NCBI RefSeq assembly: GCF_000346465.2
Contig: NC_034012.1
Coordinates: 17,493,077 to 17,557,076, forward strand
From: Prunus persica
Lineage: Eukaryota; Streptophyta; Magnoliopsida; Rosales; Rosaceae
Direction of reading: 5' to 3'
Length of the DNA: 64,000 nucleotides
A program made the position numbers and the translations under genes. Each line of letters opens with the position of its first letter. Positions within the stretch are counted from its first letter, which is position 1. Positions 48,357-60,586 of this stretch are shown here, piece by piece. The notes beneath the pieces were generated by a model. The model was not told the DNA's origin and did no database searches. It saw only the letters and a list, made by a program, of their open reading frames with translations.

Positions 48357-48950
48357 GGCTGTCGATTTACCCCATAAACTTGTATGCTATTTTCAATTTG
48401 CACCCTTCATGAACTAATTTTTATTGCCAATTCCCCCCTACCATCAAAATCTCAACATTTTGTCCAATTTTCTGTTAAATCATTTTAAAAAATTATTATT
48501 TTTGAGCAAATTGAAGAAAAAGGAGAACAAAAACAAAAAAGAACAAAAATCACAGGAACCCATAGAGCACAGGCCCATAACCCAGCCCCCCTACAATGTT
48601 TTCTTCTCTTCCCATTCCCTATGACCAACACCCACCACAAGCCAGCCTCCATCCCTAGATCAATCTCCACCCACTGACCCCTTCCTGTTCCTCCCCCATT
48701 TTGTTTCTTCACCTCAGACCATTCACCCTCCTCCCTATCCTCTCCCTGATTTCTTCTTCCCCGATTCTCCCATGACCACCATCCACAAGCTCCAATCGCC
48801 AAACGAACCAGGAACCTACAGACCCACTGCCCTCCCCACCTCCCCAAGGAACCCAGAACCCACAGACCCATACCCCAAACTAACCCAGAACCCACAAACT
48901 AGACTTGAAGGTCCGACATGTTTAATTCAATTTTCTAATTATAATTTCTA
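48357..48950. mobile_element. Mutator-like MITE 3, one arm only
   Basis: Starts TGTCGATTTACCCC, AAACTTGTATGC, CAATTTGCACCC, CAACATTTTGTCCAATTT, matching the arms of the element just before it. No opposite arm was seen before about 48950. The interior is C-rich with repeated CCCACAGACCC-like units. Confidence 0.6.
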
Positions 48951-49202
48951 TTATATTATGATATATTTGTGAATAAGGCTGAGCATAATGGTTTACTTAA
49001 GCTTATTCTAAGTTTTTAGGCCCAAGATACTTTAATTTACGAAAATCCGAGAAGGTTAGTGTGAGCAGGCTGACCCTCTGATAAGTTTTAAGAGGCCAAC
49101 TAGGGTTTTAGCACTAGGGTTAGGGCAAGCCAATTAGATGACACGTTTAAAAATGAACTTTAGGGTTTAGCTCAATTGGTTACAGAGGAAAAAGGTCTAA
49201 AA

Positions 49203-49273
<71 letters not shown>

Positions 49274-49689
49274 AAAAGGAAAAAATAATTTTCTACAGCC
49301 AAATTGATGGCTGGAGCTTAGACAGGAGGGTTTGAGAGGATAACAATCATTTCCCCTTCTAAACTTTTGATATTAAGAAACTAGATATCCCCAACTTTCT
49401 GTAAATATAATGATCTTTGAATTTGGACAAATATGCAATTTATGGGGATTTTGCAAAGTTGGTCATGTGACGTTGATTCCAGTCTTCTAGTTACGAGTAT
49501 CAGTTTCATAATTGGTAGACGACATAGAATTTGAACTCCATTTGACGTCAAATTTTTAAATAATTTAAACGTTAAGGCTAAAATAGCTCTATAAAATCTC
49601 GTGCTCATGAGACCTGTGGTTATTTTATAAGGTTTATGAAGTGGACTAGGTTAGGATCAGATTACTTTCATAGACTGTCTTCAGTACTT
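48951..49689. other. Intergenic with a (GA)n microsatellite
   Basis: A GA run of about 60 bp lies at 49208-49268. Otherwise no recognised feature. Confidence 0.55.
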
Positions 49690-50500
49690 GCTTTTCTTTG
49701 TCTTTGCACTATACATTCATTAGCTTCGCGTTTATGCTCCGAAGAGTTTGCCCAAAGGCGATCAGTGTTTGCATTGCAAATATGCAATTGCATGACGGTG
49801 ATGCAATGCAAGCGTAACTGTGCATAGATGAAAATAAGAAAAATGGATCATATTTTATTATACCGGCATAATTAGACATATTTTTTTATTATAAATTACA
49901 GGGAGCCGTTATCCGAAATACATAGCGTCACAAACGGTAAGGGGTAATAATCCGCACATATTAGAAACGGTAAGGACCAATTATCCGAAAATACCTAGTA
50001 ATAGAAATTGTCATGTAGTGCAAATAACATTCCAAAATATTCTCAATTTCGTAAACCATAACTTAGTTAACCCTGATTTTTTTATCATAGCCATAGGGAA
50101 ATCAAGTGGTTACATGCTTTTCTTTGTCTTTGTGTTTATGCTTCGTGGAGTTTGCCAATAGGCGAGTAGCGTTAACATTACAAACATGCAATTGCACTAC
50201 GGTGATGCAATGCAAGAGTGACTGTTCGCAAACGGAAATAAGAAACAATGGATCCTATTTTATTGTTCTTGCATAATTAGACATATTTTTTACTATAAAT
50301 CGCAGGGCGTAATTATCTGAAATACTTAGCATGACAAACGATAAGGGGTAATAATCCGAACATATTAGAAATGGTACAAAGCAATGATCCGAAATTACTT
50401 AGTATTAGAAATTGTGATGTAGTGCGAAAAACATTCCAAAATATCCCCAATTTCGTAAACCATAATTTGGTTAACCCTAATTTTTTAATCATATCCATAA
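49690..50500. repeat. Tandem direct repeat, period about 404 bp
   Basis: Blocks such as ATGCAATTGCA, GGTGATGCAATGCAAG, ATAATTAGACATATTTTTT, AAGGGGTAATAATCCG and TTCGTAAACCATAA recur in the same order (for example ATGCAATTGC at 49782 and 50186). The copies are moderately diverged. Confidence 0.88.
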
Positions 50501-50501
50501 T

Positions 50502-52345
50502 TTAATCGGTTTTCTTTCTCTTTGGGGTACATGAATGAACACTTATATTACCTTTGCATTTTTGCTCTGTGGCGTGTGGTTCTGCATCCTTATTACCCTT
50601 ATCAGCGGCCTCGTCCTCATCCTCATCCTCATCCTCATCCCCAACCTCATCCTCTTCGATCCAAGCTTCCTCTTCCTCTCCCTCTTCCTCATCTTCTTCA
50701 TGCTCTTGTGCTTCCACAAGTTTGGTCTTTCCTTTTCTAAGTATGTCATCTTTAACTTTTGAGCGAAACTCCTACATACTATGAAACATTGACATATAAA
50801 TAATCAATTTCATTGAATTTTCTTTTGCACACGGGTGATCATGGTTTGCATTACAAAATTGAACATCTTATAAATCGTATGGGGCAATTACAAACTTACA
50901 TGTACTACATCATCATCTAAGACATCTTGACCAATCTCTTCACTTGCAATGGTTGTCCCCTTGGTTTTCTTCAATATCTCCTATTACAATATAACATTGT
51001 TCATGTTCATTGTTGGTCTCTTATTACAATATAACATCGGTGATGTTCGTTAATTTTATAAAATCACTATGAAATGAAGTTGAATTGACTCACAATCTCT
51101 TGCCATAGGCGCCTGATCTATATGCTTGCTTCCAATGACGTTGAAAATAGTAGGGCATTCAACCTAGATTCAACTCCAAAATCTTGGTTGCAGCTTCAGC
51201 AGATACCTACATTCAGGCACATGCAATTACAACAATCACCATTGGAAGCCACGAATTAGGAATAAATTATGCAATAGAAACTAATTACATGCATTACACC
51301 ATCAGGTAATGGTAGATCAACATTATCTTGTCCACAGGGTATCCGGACTAGTTTACTTTCATTATCGGCGCCTCAGCTTGTCCCTCTAATAGAATTCGTT
51401 TGCGCGTTGCGGGCATCGTATTTTTAACTTCGTCCGACATCTCAGATTCATCGGTCCCCCATGGGTTCCAACTAACCTGCAATACAAAGCGGTTACCTTT
51501 GCATATCATACATATTTTTGGTAATAAAAGCTCGGTTCAAGAGTAAATGCTTTATGATCATTTGTTAAATGTCACATCATGACTCTAAATTGTACCAATT
51601 AATGGCGCAAGTCTCGCTTTGATTTTGCACCTAACGACCTCAACCCTCGTGGCCATGTGTTCAAGGTACCAGTGGGCCTTGCTAAAGCAAAAGGCTTTAA
51701 GTACTCACAGACTCATACCTAAACAAAACAAGTTTACAAATTAGCAATTTAAGCAAACAAAGGCTGCTGCACTTTGGGGACATCCAGTTTGATTAAACTA
51801 ACCTCCCATGCCCTCCAATAGCCACCCACGCTTGAGAATGCCGCACCACCCCAATCGTAATTACCAATTTCTGACACTATTTCCAGACTAAAGGCATAGT
51901 GCATACTCATGTATTGGCTCTTATCATTTAGGAATGAGGAGCCAATCAAGCAAATCAAGCAAAGTATGAACGCCCTTGCAATTTGGTCGGCTTCTTTATC
52001 ATCTTTGGGCATCTTCTTCCAATACGGGATAGAAAAGCTTTCATAAGGCACCCTCCTTTCGCCCGCCGGTATGTCTGTAATTGGTTTCCCAAACAATTTA
52101 ACTAGCATTTTCTTATTCTTGTAAATCTTCAGGTCGTACTTTAATCGCTTCTCACCCACACGCAATCCTGTGATTGCTGTGAAGTCTGTGGGGGTCATCG
52201 TCATCTCTCCAACTTCATCGAAGTGGAATGTGTGGGTAGTGTCCCACCATCTCTCAGCTAGGGCCACCATCTTTCCATGCCCCACTATTAACACAAAGGG
52301 AAAAGAGCCAGCTTTTTTAACCTTGGCTTTGACAGTGTCATGCAT
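50502..52345 (-). pseudogene. Plant mobile domain (PMD, MAIN-like) protein gene, decayed
   Basis: The first block, 198 codons (51749-52345), has the PMD hallmarks: LAERWWDTTHTFHF near the start, MTPTDFTAITGLRVGEKR, then YMSMHYAFSLE, and GGAAFSSVGGYWRAWEV at the end. A following block (about 51580-51740) reads EYLKPFALARPTGTLNTWPR then RSLGAKSKRDLRH and a stop, in another frame. Next comes WNPWGTDESEMSDE (about 51300-51480), again ending in a stop. The last block (50502-50717) is an acidic tail of EEDEEEGEEEEA and DEDEDEDEDEA repeats. PMD proteins occur both as host MAIN/MAIL silencing factors and as transposon cargo. The stop and frame breaks between blocks and the dense transposon setting favour a decayed transposon-associated copy. 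The gene stops 170 bp short of the PIF-like element. Confidence 0.78.
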
Positions 52346-53064
52346 TGCCTATCCCTTCTCTTTCCATACCCCAATATTTACACTAAATATATCAATTTAT
52401 ATATAAACCAAAAACCTGAGTGTCTCCTTTCATGACTGAACTAATTTAAAAAAAGTTCTCTTTGTACCAACTAAACTGACATCTCTATCCAAATTATTAA
52501 CCCAAAAACTAACACCATAAGAGTGATTCCACCAAGGAGCCCAAGCCCAAGGCTGGAAGGGGGGCGGCTGCGCGAAAAACCCAGTTCCAACAGGCAACTT
52601 TTGCCCTGGCTAGCTGTGGGACCCACGAAGACAGGCTGGCCCGAAGGCAAGTCTCGCCCGAGCTGAAGCCTCAGGGGAGGATGACGTCAGCACGCGGTTC
52701 ACATTTTTTAGCGGTAAAAAACATTTGAACTCGCGTGCGCTGACGTCGGCCCTACGCGTTTCCAACGGCTAGAAGACACGTGTCTTTGCCTGCACACTCC
52801 GATCTGCTTCTCCTCCTTCAATCCAATGGTTGGCCTCTTTTTGGCAATAAAATTATGAAAAAAAATCGAAATTTTTTTTTAAAAAAATCGAAATTTTTTT
52901 TTAAAAAAATACCAAATTTTTTTGAATATATTTATTTATAAATAACTACCAATACCCTTCACTTTCAACACCAATCCTCATATATTTTCTTCTACTTCTA
53001 CTGTTATTCACTCTTTACTCAACATTTTATTCTCTTTCAAATTGTATTTTTATTTCTTATCTTT

Positions 53065-54157
53065 ATGGCTTCTTCTATCGAAAATGGAGGGGCGTGGAGC
53101 ACCATGGAAGATGTTTTCTTGTCTGAGTCTTGGGTCCAAATTAGTCGTTGTCCCATGTAAGGCAATGAGATGAAATTTTGTCATATGTGGAAAAAAAATT
53201 CATGCCGAATTTTGTGAAAGAATTTCGGGGTCGACTCGTACGGAAATGACATTATCTAGTAGGTGGAAAATTCTCAATAAAGAGTTGCGAAAATGGAGAG
53301 ATACCTTGGCAAAAGCAAGGGACAACCATAGAAGTGGCGAAAATCTTAGTAATGAGGTAAATATTTTGTAATTTTTATTTTATTAAAGTTTAATGTCCTA
53401 ATATTTTTATTTTATTTTATGTTTCTTGCATTTTCAATATTTTGTTAATATTTCTTGCATTTTCAATATTTTGTTAATATTTCTTGCATTTCCAATTGTT
53501 TCTTAATATTTGTTGCATAAATAATATTTTGTTAATATTTGTTGCATTTCCAATATATTTGTAAGGTTAATTGCATTTCCATTTTTTTTATTTTATGTTA
53601 CTTGCATATCGAATATATTTTAAATATTTCTTGCATTTCTAATATATTTGTATGATTCAAGCACAGATGTGGTTTGGTGCAATTGGGCAAGGCAAAAAAA
53701 CTTTCAACCGTCATGAATGTTGGGAGGTGGTGAAAAATTGCAAACGCTTCAAAATTATTCCCACGGGTCCCGCCGTTACGTTAAATGAGACGCCACTCCA
53801 TGATTCAACGATATCGGATTCACCTCTCGATTCCCCTATGAGTCAAGACTCACCCATCGAAAAGGAGACGAGGCCCATGGCCGAAAGGCTGCGAAGACGA
53901 AAAAAGCGAGTAATTCTAGCCAAAATACATCAACAAATTTGGAGAAAATTGCAAGGCAGAGTGCCATAAGAATTGAAATTGAGAACAAACACTAAGAGAA
54001 TGAGATGGCAATTCGAGCATAATATGTACAAGAAATGGAGTATTTGCGCAAACAACACATGGACAAGACGGATCGGAAAACCATGGCTATGGATACAAGC
54101 CATATGTCCCCTGAAACAAAATAATTTTGGAAACTAGAACAAAGGGATATTATGAGA
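53065..54157 (+). pseudogene. PIF/Harbinger ORF1-like (Myb/trihelix, NAM-associated) protein, interrupted
   Basis: ATG at 53065 opens MASSIENGGAWSTMEDVFL. The next blocks are SWVQISRCPM, a stop (TAA, 53158-53160), GNEMKFCHMW, a frameshift in an eight-A run near 53195, then SRWKILNKELRKWRDTLAKA and a GAG-GTAAAT donor near 53355. After an intron of about 300 bp made of TTTCTTGCATTTCCAATAT repeats, exon 2 (53652-53969) reads QMWFGAIGQGKKTFNRHECW, FKIIPTGPAV, LNETPLHDS and DSPIEKETRP. This is the DNA-binding accessory protein that accompanies PIF transposases; Rosaceae annotations often misname it as a glutathione transferase or NAM-related protein. At 54159 the reading frame is cut by the terminus of CACTA element 2, just before the expected basic C terminus. 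Confidence 0.75.
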
Positions 54158-54158
54158 A

Positions 54159-55750
54159 CACTACTACAAAAAAGCAAAAAGACGATGGTAAATCACCGTC
54201 GTGTATTCGGTTTTTCAATGGTCGTGGAATCCACCGTCATCTTTTCCCTCATAAACCACGACGCTAAATCACCGTCGTTGTTAAAATATACAACGTCATC
54301 AACAAATACAAAACGACGTCTTTGTACTGCAAAAAGATCTAAAAAAGCAGTCGAGGATGAGAATAGACGACCAACTCTCTAAAAAAACCGTCGTTAAAAA
54401 GAAAAAATATGACACATATTAACAGAACAAGGCCGCAAGATAGACATACAACGACGAAAATTAAAATAAGACGCCGTTAAATATCATTTTCACGACAATA
54501 AAAAATATGACGTCTTTAAATACATTAGAAGACGACGTTATTGATACCTACTACGTCGCCTATATAAAAACAGCCGTCGTAAAATAAATTTTCCACTTCG
54601 ATTTTTCTATAAAAGATGACGTGAAAATAGTTGTCAGTGTCATTATTTACGACGTATGTATTTATAGAGTAGACGTTGAACAACGAAACAACGTCGGTTA
54701 CAAATATATGAGAGTCGTATTACAAAATTTATACGTGATATTTTCAGAAACAAACAACGACGATAAATATTAGACGTTGTTAAATAAAACAACATCGAAA
54801 ACAAATAAAAACAGACGTGTTTAGTCTGCTAAAGTTCTAAAAAATAGTCGAGGATGAGAATAGACGACCAACTCAAACAAATCACCGTCGTTAAAAAGGA
54901 AAAATATGACACATATTAAAAGAACAAGGCCGCAAGATAGATATACAACGACGACAACTAAAACACTACGCCGTTAAATATAATTTTCACGACAAGAAAA
55001 AATATGACGTCTTTAAATACATGAGAAGACGACGTTAATGAAATCTACTACGTCTCTTATTTACAAACAACCGTCGTGAAATAAATTTTCCACTTCGATT
55101 TTTCTATAAAAGATGACGTGGAAATAGTTGTCAGTGTCATTATTTACGACGTATGTATTTATAGAGTAGACGTTGAAATGCAAAACAACGTCGGTGGCAT
55201 TTATATAGTCGACGTTGTATTTATATGTATTCATTACTCACGACGCACTTATTAATATAGACGACGTTGAACTTCTAAACAACGTCGGTTCCAAATAAAT
55301 GAGAGCCGTATTACAGAACATATAGACGGCGTTGATTATGATGAGAGCCGTATTACAAATAACGTCGTTTAATTGATATTAGACGGCGGTTATAATGAAT
55401 TACCGTCGGAATTCATTTCGTTCCTCTTCGTTTATAAAAGAACTTGCGACGTGGAAAATGTATGATGACGTCGTATTTTTTAACGTTCAGATTATATATC
55501 TCGTTTTTTAGACGTCGGTATTATGGGGTTGGAGTCGTGTTATTTTGAATTACATGGCGGTTCTTAATCCTTCCCCGACGTGATATCCTGAATAATTGCT
55601 TCACAATAGCGTCGTGGTTCTTCATTGTTACGTTGCTTTAAGACGTCGGTAAATATGCTGAATAACTGGTTCACAATAACGTCGTGTTTTATTTGAACAG
55701 ACGTCGTTTTTTATGCAGAATATAATGATGTAATCTGGAACCAGTATTTT
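54159..55750. repeat. Left terminal region of CACTA element 2 with motif repeats and an internal 497-bp duplication
   Basis: Dense GACGTC, ACGACG and CCGTCGT-type motifs. A block with GTCGAGGATGAGAATAGACG and GAACAAGGCCGCAAGATAG occurs at about 54347 and again 497 bp later. Confidence 0.85.
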
Positions 55751-55853
55751 TTGCACTGATTGTTTTGTGGCCAAAACCTGTATAATGAAAGTGAAGAAAT
55801 CACATTACAATATATTACAAAATTAATGTCATACACTGCCAATTACATAAGCA

Positions 55854-58041
55854 TCATTCAATCCATATATTTTCACACCCATCTCGAATGTTTTGACCAC
55901 CTAACTCACCCACCAGTTCATCAAATGTGTCAACATTTGGCATCCCTCTCGTAAATGGCTCACACTCAATTATCACATCACCTAAGACTTCATCACCAAT
56001 AACATCATTATATTCTCTATTAGGCATTGATAACACTACCGACCAACCACGATGCATCGGGTCGTCAACAAAAAATATTTGTTTGACTTGAGAAGCCAAA
56101 ATAAATTGGTCATTCCTATGTCCAATTTTAGTCAAATCTACAAGGGTAAATCCAAGTTCGTCGACTACAAGACCAGAACTATCTATCCAATCACACCTAA
56201 AGACTGGGATTGTAAACTTTTGGTAGTCAAGGTCCCAAATTTCTTGAATGACACCATAGAAACCCATATTTGAGAGAATTGGGTTTTTATCCTTGGCACT
56301 AGCAACTTGCATGGTATGTGCAAGTAAATAAACTCCACTATTTTGAGTTGTCCGCACATCATCTTGTGCCTTGATATTGAATTTAATACCTTTAATAAGA
56401 TAGCTCCTATATAATGGCACTGCCATGTTTGGACCAGCTGCTAGCCACCTTATATTTTCTGATACGCCATGATTGTCTTCCTCAAGTTCACTTTGAACCT
56501 GCAAATTAATCATATCTTAATTCAATCTAACATAGAAATAAGAAGAAAATTAAAAGAGAAATATGTTATTCAACAACATATACCTTGAAGCGTAGCCATT
56601 GAATGAAAGTGCTATTGTGCTTATCCTGCAGCCACTTTGTTCTCTTTCTAAATTTTGGATAAGCAGTCTTGATGTGGATCATATGTTGCCTACATGTGAA
56701 CTGTGGGGATTGAATCCATCAGATGAAAGAGCCAATCTCAAGTTTCTCGGCTCATTACCAAACTCAGGCCATTTATCATCAAGAAGTTTCCAAGACGGGG
56801 AATCCGCCGGATGAGACATCTGACCGTCAATTGATTTTCTAGCAGCATGCCAAGTCAAACTCTTAGCTGTCTCATGTGATTGAAACATCCTTTTAAACCT
56901 TGAAATTAGAGGAAAATACCACACCACCTTCGCTGGCACACCCTCTTTCAAGATTGAATCTTTGCCTTCCTTCCACCTTGAGATACCACAAGTAGGACAA
57001 TTAGTTGAATCCTCATACTCCTTCCTATACAAGATGCAATCATTGGGGCATGCGTGCATTTTCTCATAACTCAGCCCCAATGCACACAAAGTCTTTTTAG
57101 CCTCATACATAGAGGTTGGTATTGTATTTCCTTCTGGAAGCAAATCGCCTTGAAGCATCAAGAAGTTTTCAAGACGGGGAATCCGCCGGATGAGACATCT
57201 GACCGTCAATTGATTTTCTAGCAGCATGCCAAGTCAAACTCTTAGCTGTCTCATGTGATTGAAACATCCTTTTAAACCTTGAAATTAGAGGAAAATACCA
57301 CACCACCTTCGCTGGCACACCCTCTTTCAAGATTGAATCTTTGCCTTCCTTCCACCTTGAGATACCACAAGTAGGACAATTAGTTGAATCCTCATACTCC
57401 TTCCTATACAAGATGCAATCATTGGGGCATGCGTGCATTTTCTCATAACTCAGCCCCAATGCACACAAAGTCTTTTTAGCCTCATACATAGAGGTTGGTA
57501 TTGTATTTCCTTCTGGAAGCAAATCGCCTTGAAGTATCAATAATTCTGTAAAACAGACATCACTCATCCCATGTTTTGCCTTCAAATTATACAACTTCAC
57601 TAATGCCGATAACTTCGTGTACTTTCTACAACCAGGGTACACTGGTTGATCTCCATCCCCAATCACATTGGCAAACTCATACGGATCGGAACCAAAATCA
57701 CCAAAATCATTATCATCCATATCAATTTCTTCAGACACAAAACTGTACCTACTATGGCCATCATCTTCTTCAACATTTCTACTAGCATTAGTAGTTGCTT
57801 CCCAAGGTTCTCCGTGAAATGTCCAATTCTTATAGTTTTGGTCAACTCCATTAAAGTATACGTGATCCCTTATAATTCCAACCCCAAACAACTTCAAATT
57901 AACACATTTAACACATGGACAACGGATATGTGTTGTAGTTAGAAGATTTTCTACAGCAAAGTTCAAAAATGCTTCCACCCCAAACTCATATGCCTTCGAT
58001 CTTCTATCCGAGTGCATCCATGACTTATCCATCTCCGACAC
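55854..58041 (-). pseudogene. TNP2-like CACTA transposase, element 2, core deleted
   Basis: ATG at 58041 opens MSEMDKSWMHSDRRSKAYEF. The Transpos_assoc domain with HIRCPCVKC is followed by SDVCFTELLILQGDLLPEG and the Transposase_21 start CILYRKEYEDSTNCPTCG and VVWYFPLISRFKRMF. A 379-bp direct duplication repeats this last part. The reading then jumps near 56690 from FNPHSSH to a piece that in element 1 lies about 1.6 kb further on (YPKFRKRTKWLQDKHNST, 56580-56690), so the catalytic core and the DUF4218 region are gone. The DUF4216 part is well kept (55854-56513): VYLLAHTMQVASAKDKNP, DPMHRGWSVVLSMPNREYND and a full C terminus. It could encode only a truncated protein. Confidence 0.88.
56779..57536. 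repeat. 379-bp perfect or near-perfect tandem duplication inside the transposase
   Basis: 56779-57157 and 57158-57536 look identical by eye, with CATCAAGAAGTTT at the junction. The period was measured from AAGACGGGGAATCC at 56792 and 57171. Confidence 0.93.
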
Positions 58042-58099
58042 TATAACCTATTATCTATAATAAAGTGAAAATACAGGCAATGACCATCACGATAGCAGA

Positions 58100-60480
58100 T
58101 TATACAAAGATCTAATAGCAAGTAATACACAGCAGAGACGACGGGTTTTAAACAAAAACAGACGTATTTGGCATATATAGACGACGAATTTTCAACAGAC
58201 GTCGTCTAATATAAGTAATACAAACGACGGTTTATGAAAAAACCGTCGTGTATAAGTAATACAACGACGGTAGTTTAAAAAAACCGTCGTGTAATCGTCG
58301 TCGTATGCCTAAAAAGGCGTCGTGTCTCAGTTTATTTTCAAGAACCCAAAATCCATTAAGAACACAACATATATATGAAACCAAGCAAGAAACCAACATA
58401 TACATGAAACCAAGCATGAAAACAATAAATCCATTCCCAATTCAACATAACATAGGGTGATTAAAAGATCCGACAAAATTAAATCCATTCCCAATTCAAC
58501 ATAACAAATAATGTAATCCATGAACCCATTAAACAAAAAATCCATGAACCCATACCTATAAGCACATTATTAACAGATCGCAAAGCATATACCTAAAACC
58601 CTTTAACAAAACAACCTAATATCATTCAATTAATTTACAAGGGGAAGATAGGGTTTGTACTTACAGGTTGGACGAGCTCACAGATTCGACGGAGCCTGGA
58701 GAGTGCAACTTTTAATTAGAGCAGAAGTGAGAGAGCGAAATGTTATGTTGCGCGAAATCTGAAATTTGTAGGGTTCAGGGTTAGAAGTATAAGAATAAGA
58801 GACAAATCTAAAAAATTTAGGTCGCGCGAAAATTTTTAGAGAGCACGCTCTTTAAAACGTTGAAAGAAAAACCATGGCGAAAGTTCTACAAGAACCGACG
58901 TAAATGTAATATTCCACAACGGAAACACTGAACGTAACGCCCTTTATTTTGACGCTTCATTTTTCGGATTAATTTTAAATTTATTTTGAATATTTTGATA
59001 TAAAGACGACTGAAAAACCACGTCGGGGTTAAGAAATTGAAGACGTTGTAAATTATAATAGACGACTTACATATTAAAATGACGTCGTTTAAAGTATAAA
59101 CCATGTCGGATATTTTACTGCACGACGTAACATATGTATTCCACGACTCAACCACCGTCGTTAAAAATTAATACCCTAAACCCTTAAAACTAAATTATAT
59201 AATTTAAAAAATTAAGTTTATAAAAGGGTTTATGGTTTTACAGCCTAATATATACCCTAGACTACCCAAAAATTATACTTTAAAAATAAACCCCAATAAA
59301 TAACAACCCTAATCTCTAAACCCTAGACTCTAAACCCTAAACCATAAAACTAGAAGTGATTTTATGACTCATCAAAATAATTTTATTTTGGATGGTCATT
59401 TTAAATTTGTGTTATTCAAAATGAATTTTTTCAAGGTTTAGGGGGAAGAAAATATATCAATGACTTCATAGGAGTTGACTTTGCATTTTTCTGATTTATT
59501 TTAAATTTATTTTGAATATTTTGATATAAAAATAATAAAATATTCTTACCACAATAACAAACCACGTCGGGGTTAAGAAATTGAAGACGTTGTAAATTAT
59601 AATAGACGACTTACATATTAAAATGACGTCGTTTAAAGTAGAAACCATATCGGATATTTTACTGCACGACGTAACATATGTATTCCACGACTCAACCACC
59701 GTCGTTAAAAATTAATATCCTAAACCCTTAAAACTAAATTATATAATTTAAAATTTTAAGTTTATAAAAGGGTTTATGGTTTTACAGCCTAATATATACC
59801 CTATACTACCCAAAAATTATACTTTAAAAATAAACCCCAATAAATAACAACCATAATCTCTAAACCCTAGACTCTAAACCCTAAACCATAAAACTAGAAG
59901 TGATTTTATGACTCATCAAAACAATTTTGTTTAGAAGTGATTTTATGACTCATCAAAACAATTTTGTTTTGGATGGTCATTTTAAATTTTTGTTATTCAA
60001 AATGAATTTTTTTCAAGGTTTAGGGGGAAGAAAATATATCAATGACTTCATAGGAGTTGACTTTGCATTTTTCTGATTTATTTTAAATTTATTTTGAATA
60101 TTTTGATATAAAAATAATAAAATATTCTTATCACAACAACAAACCACGTCGGTGTTAATAAATTGTAGACGTTGTAAATTGTAATAGACGACTAAGTTGT
60201 TAAAATGACGTCGTTTAAATGAGAAACCATGGCGGATATTTAACTATCCAACGTAAAATATATATTCCACGACTTAACCGCTGTCGTTACAAAGTACTAC
60301 CCTGAACCCTTAAGAAATTGAAGACGTTGTAAACCATAAACGACTCAATTGTTCAAAGAACGTCGTCTAAATATCCTTTTACGTCGGATTTGTTTAAAAC
60401 GAAACAAAAAACGACGGTTTTTGACTTTATTAGGTCGTTGGAAAAGTATTACACGTCGGTTACGCAATTTGTATGTTTGT
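58100..60480. repeat. Non-coding spacer of CACTA element 2, including a block present in three tandem copies
   Basis: 58130-58320 holds alternating ACGACGGTTT and AACCGTCGTG copies at 30-40 bp spacing. 58340-58560 has short AACCCAT-type repeats. From about 58955 to 60310 a block is present three times: CCACGTCGG...TTGAAGACGTTGTAAA at 59019, 59563 and 60145, periods 544 and 582 bp. The second copy holds an extra 38-bp duplication (TTTTATGACTCATCAAAAC). CCCTAAA-like stretches recur in each copy. Confidence 0.85.
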
Positions 60481-60586
60481 TTTTTTTTAATTTAAGAAAA
60501 CCTCAACAAATTTTTACATTATATATTATAGACAAAATTTGTACATTATACATAAATATCAAGTGTTCAATCATTCCCCTATTCCA

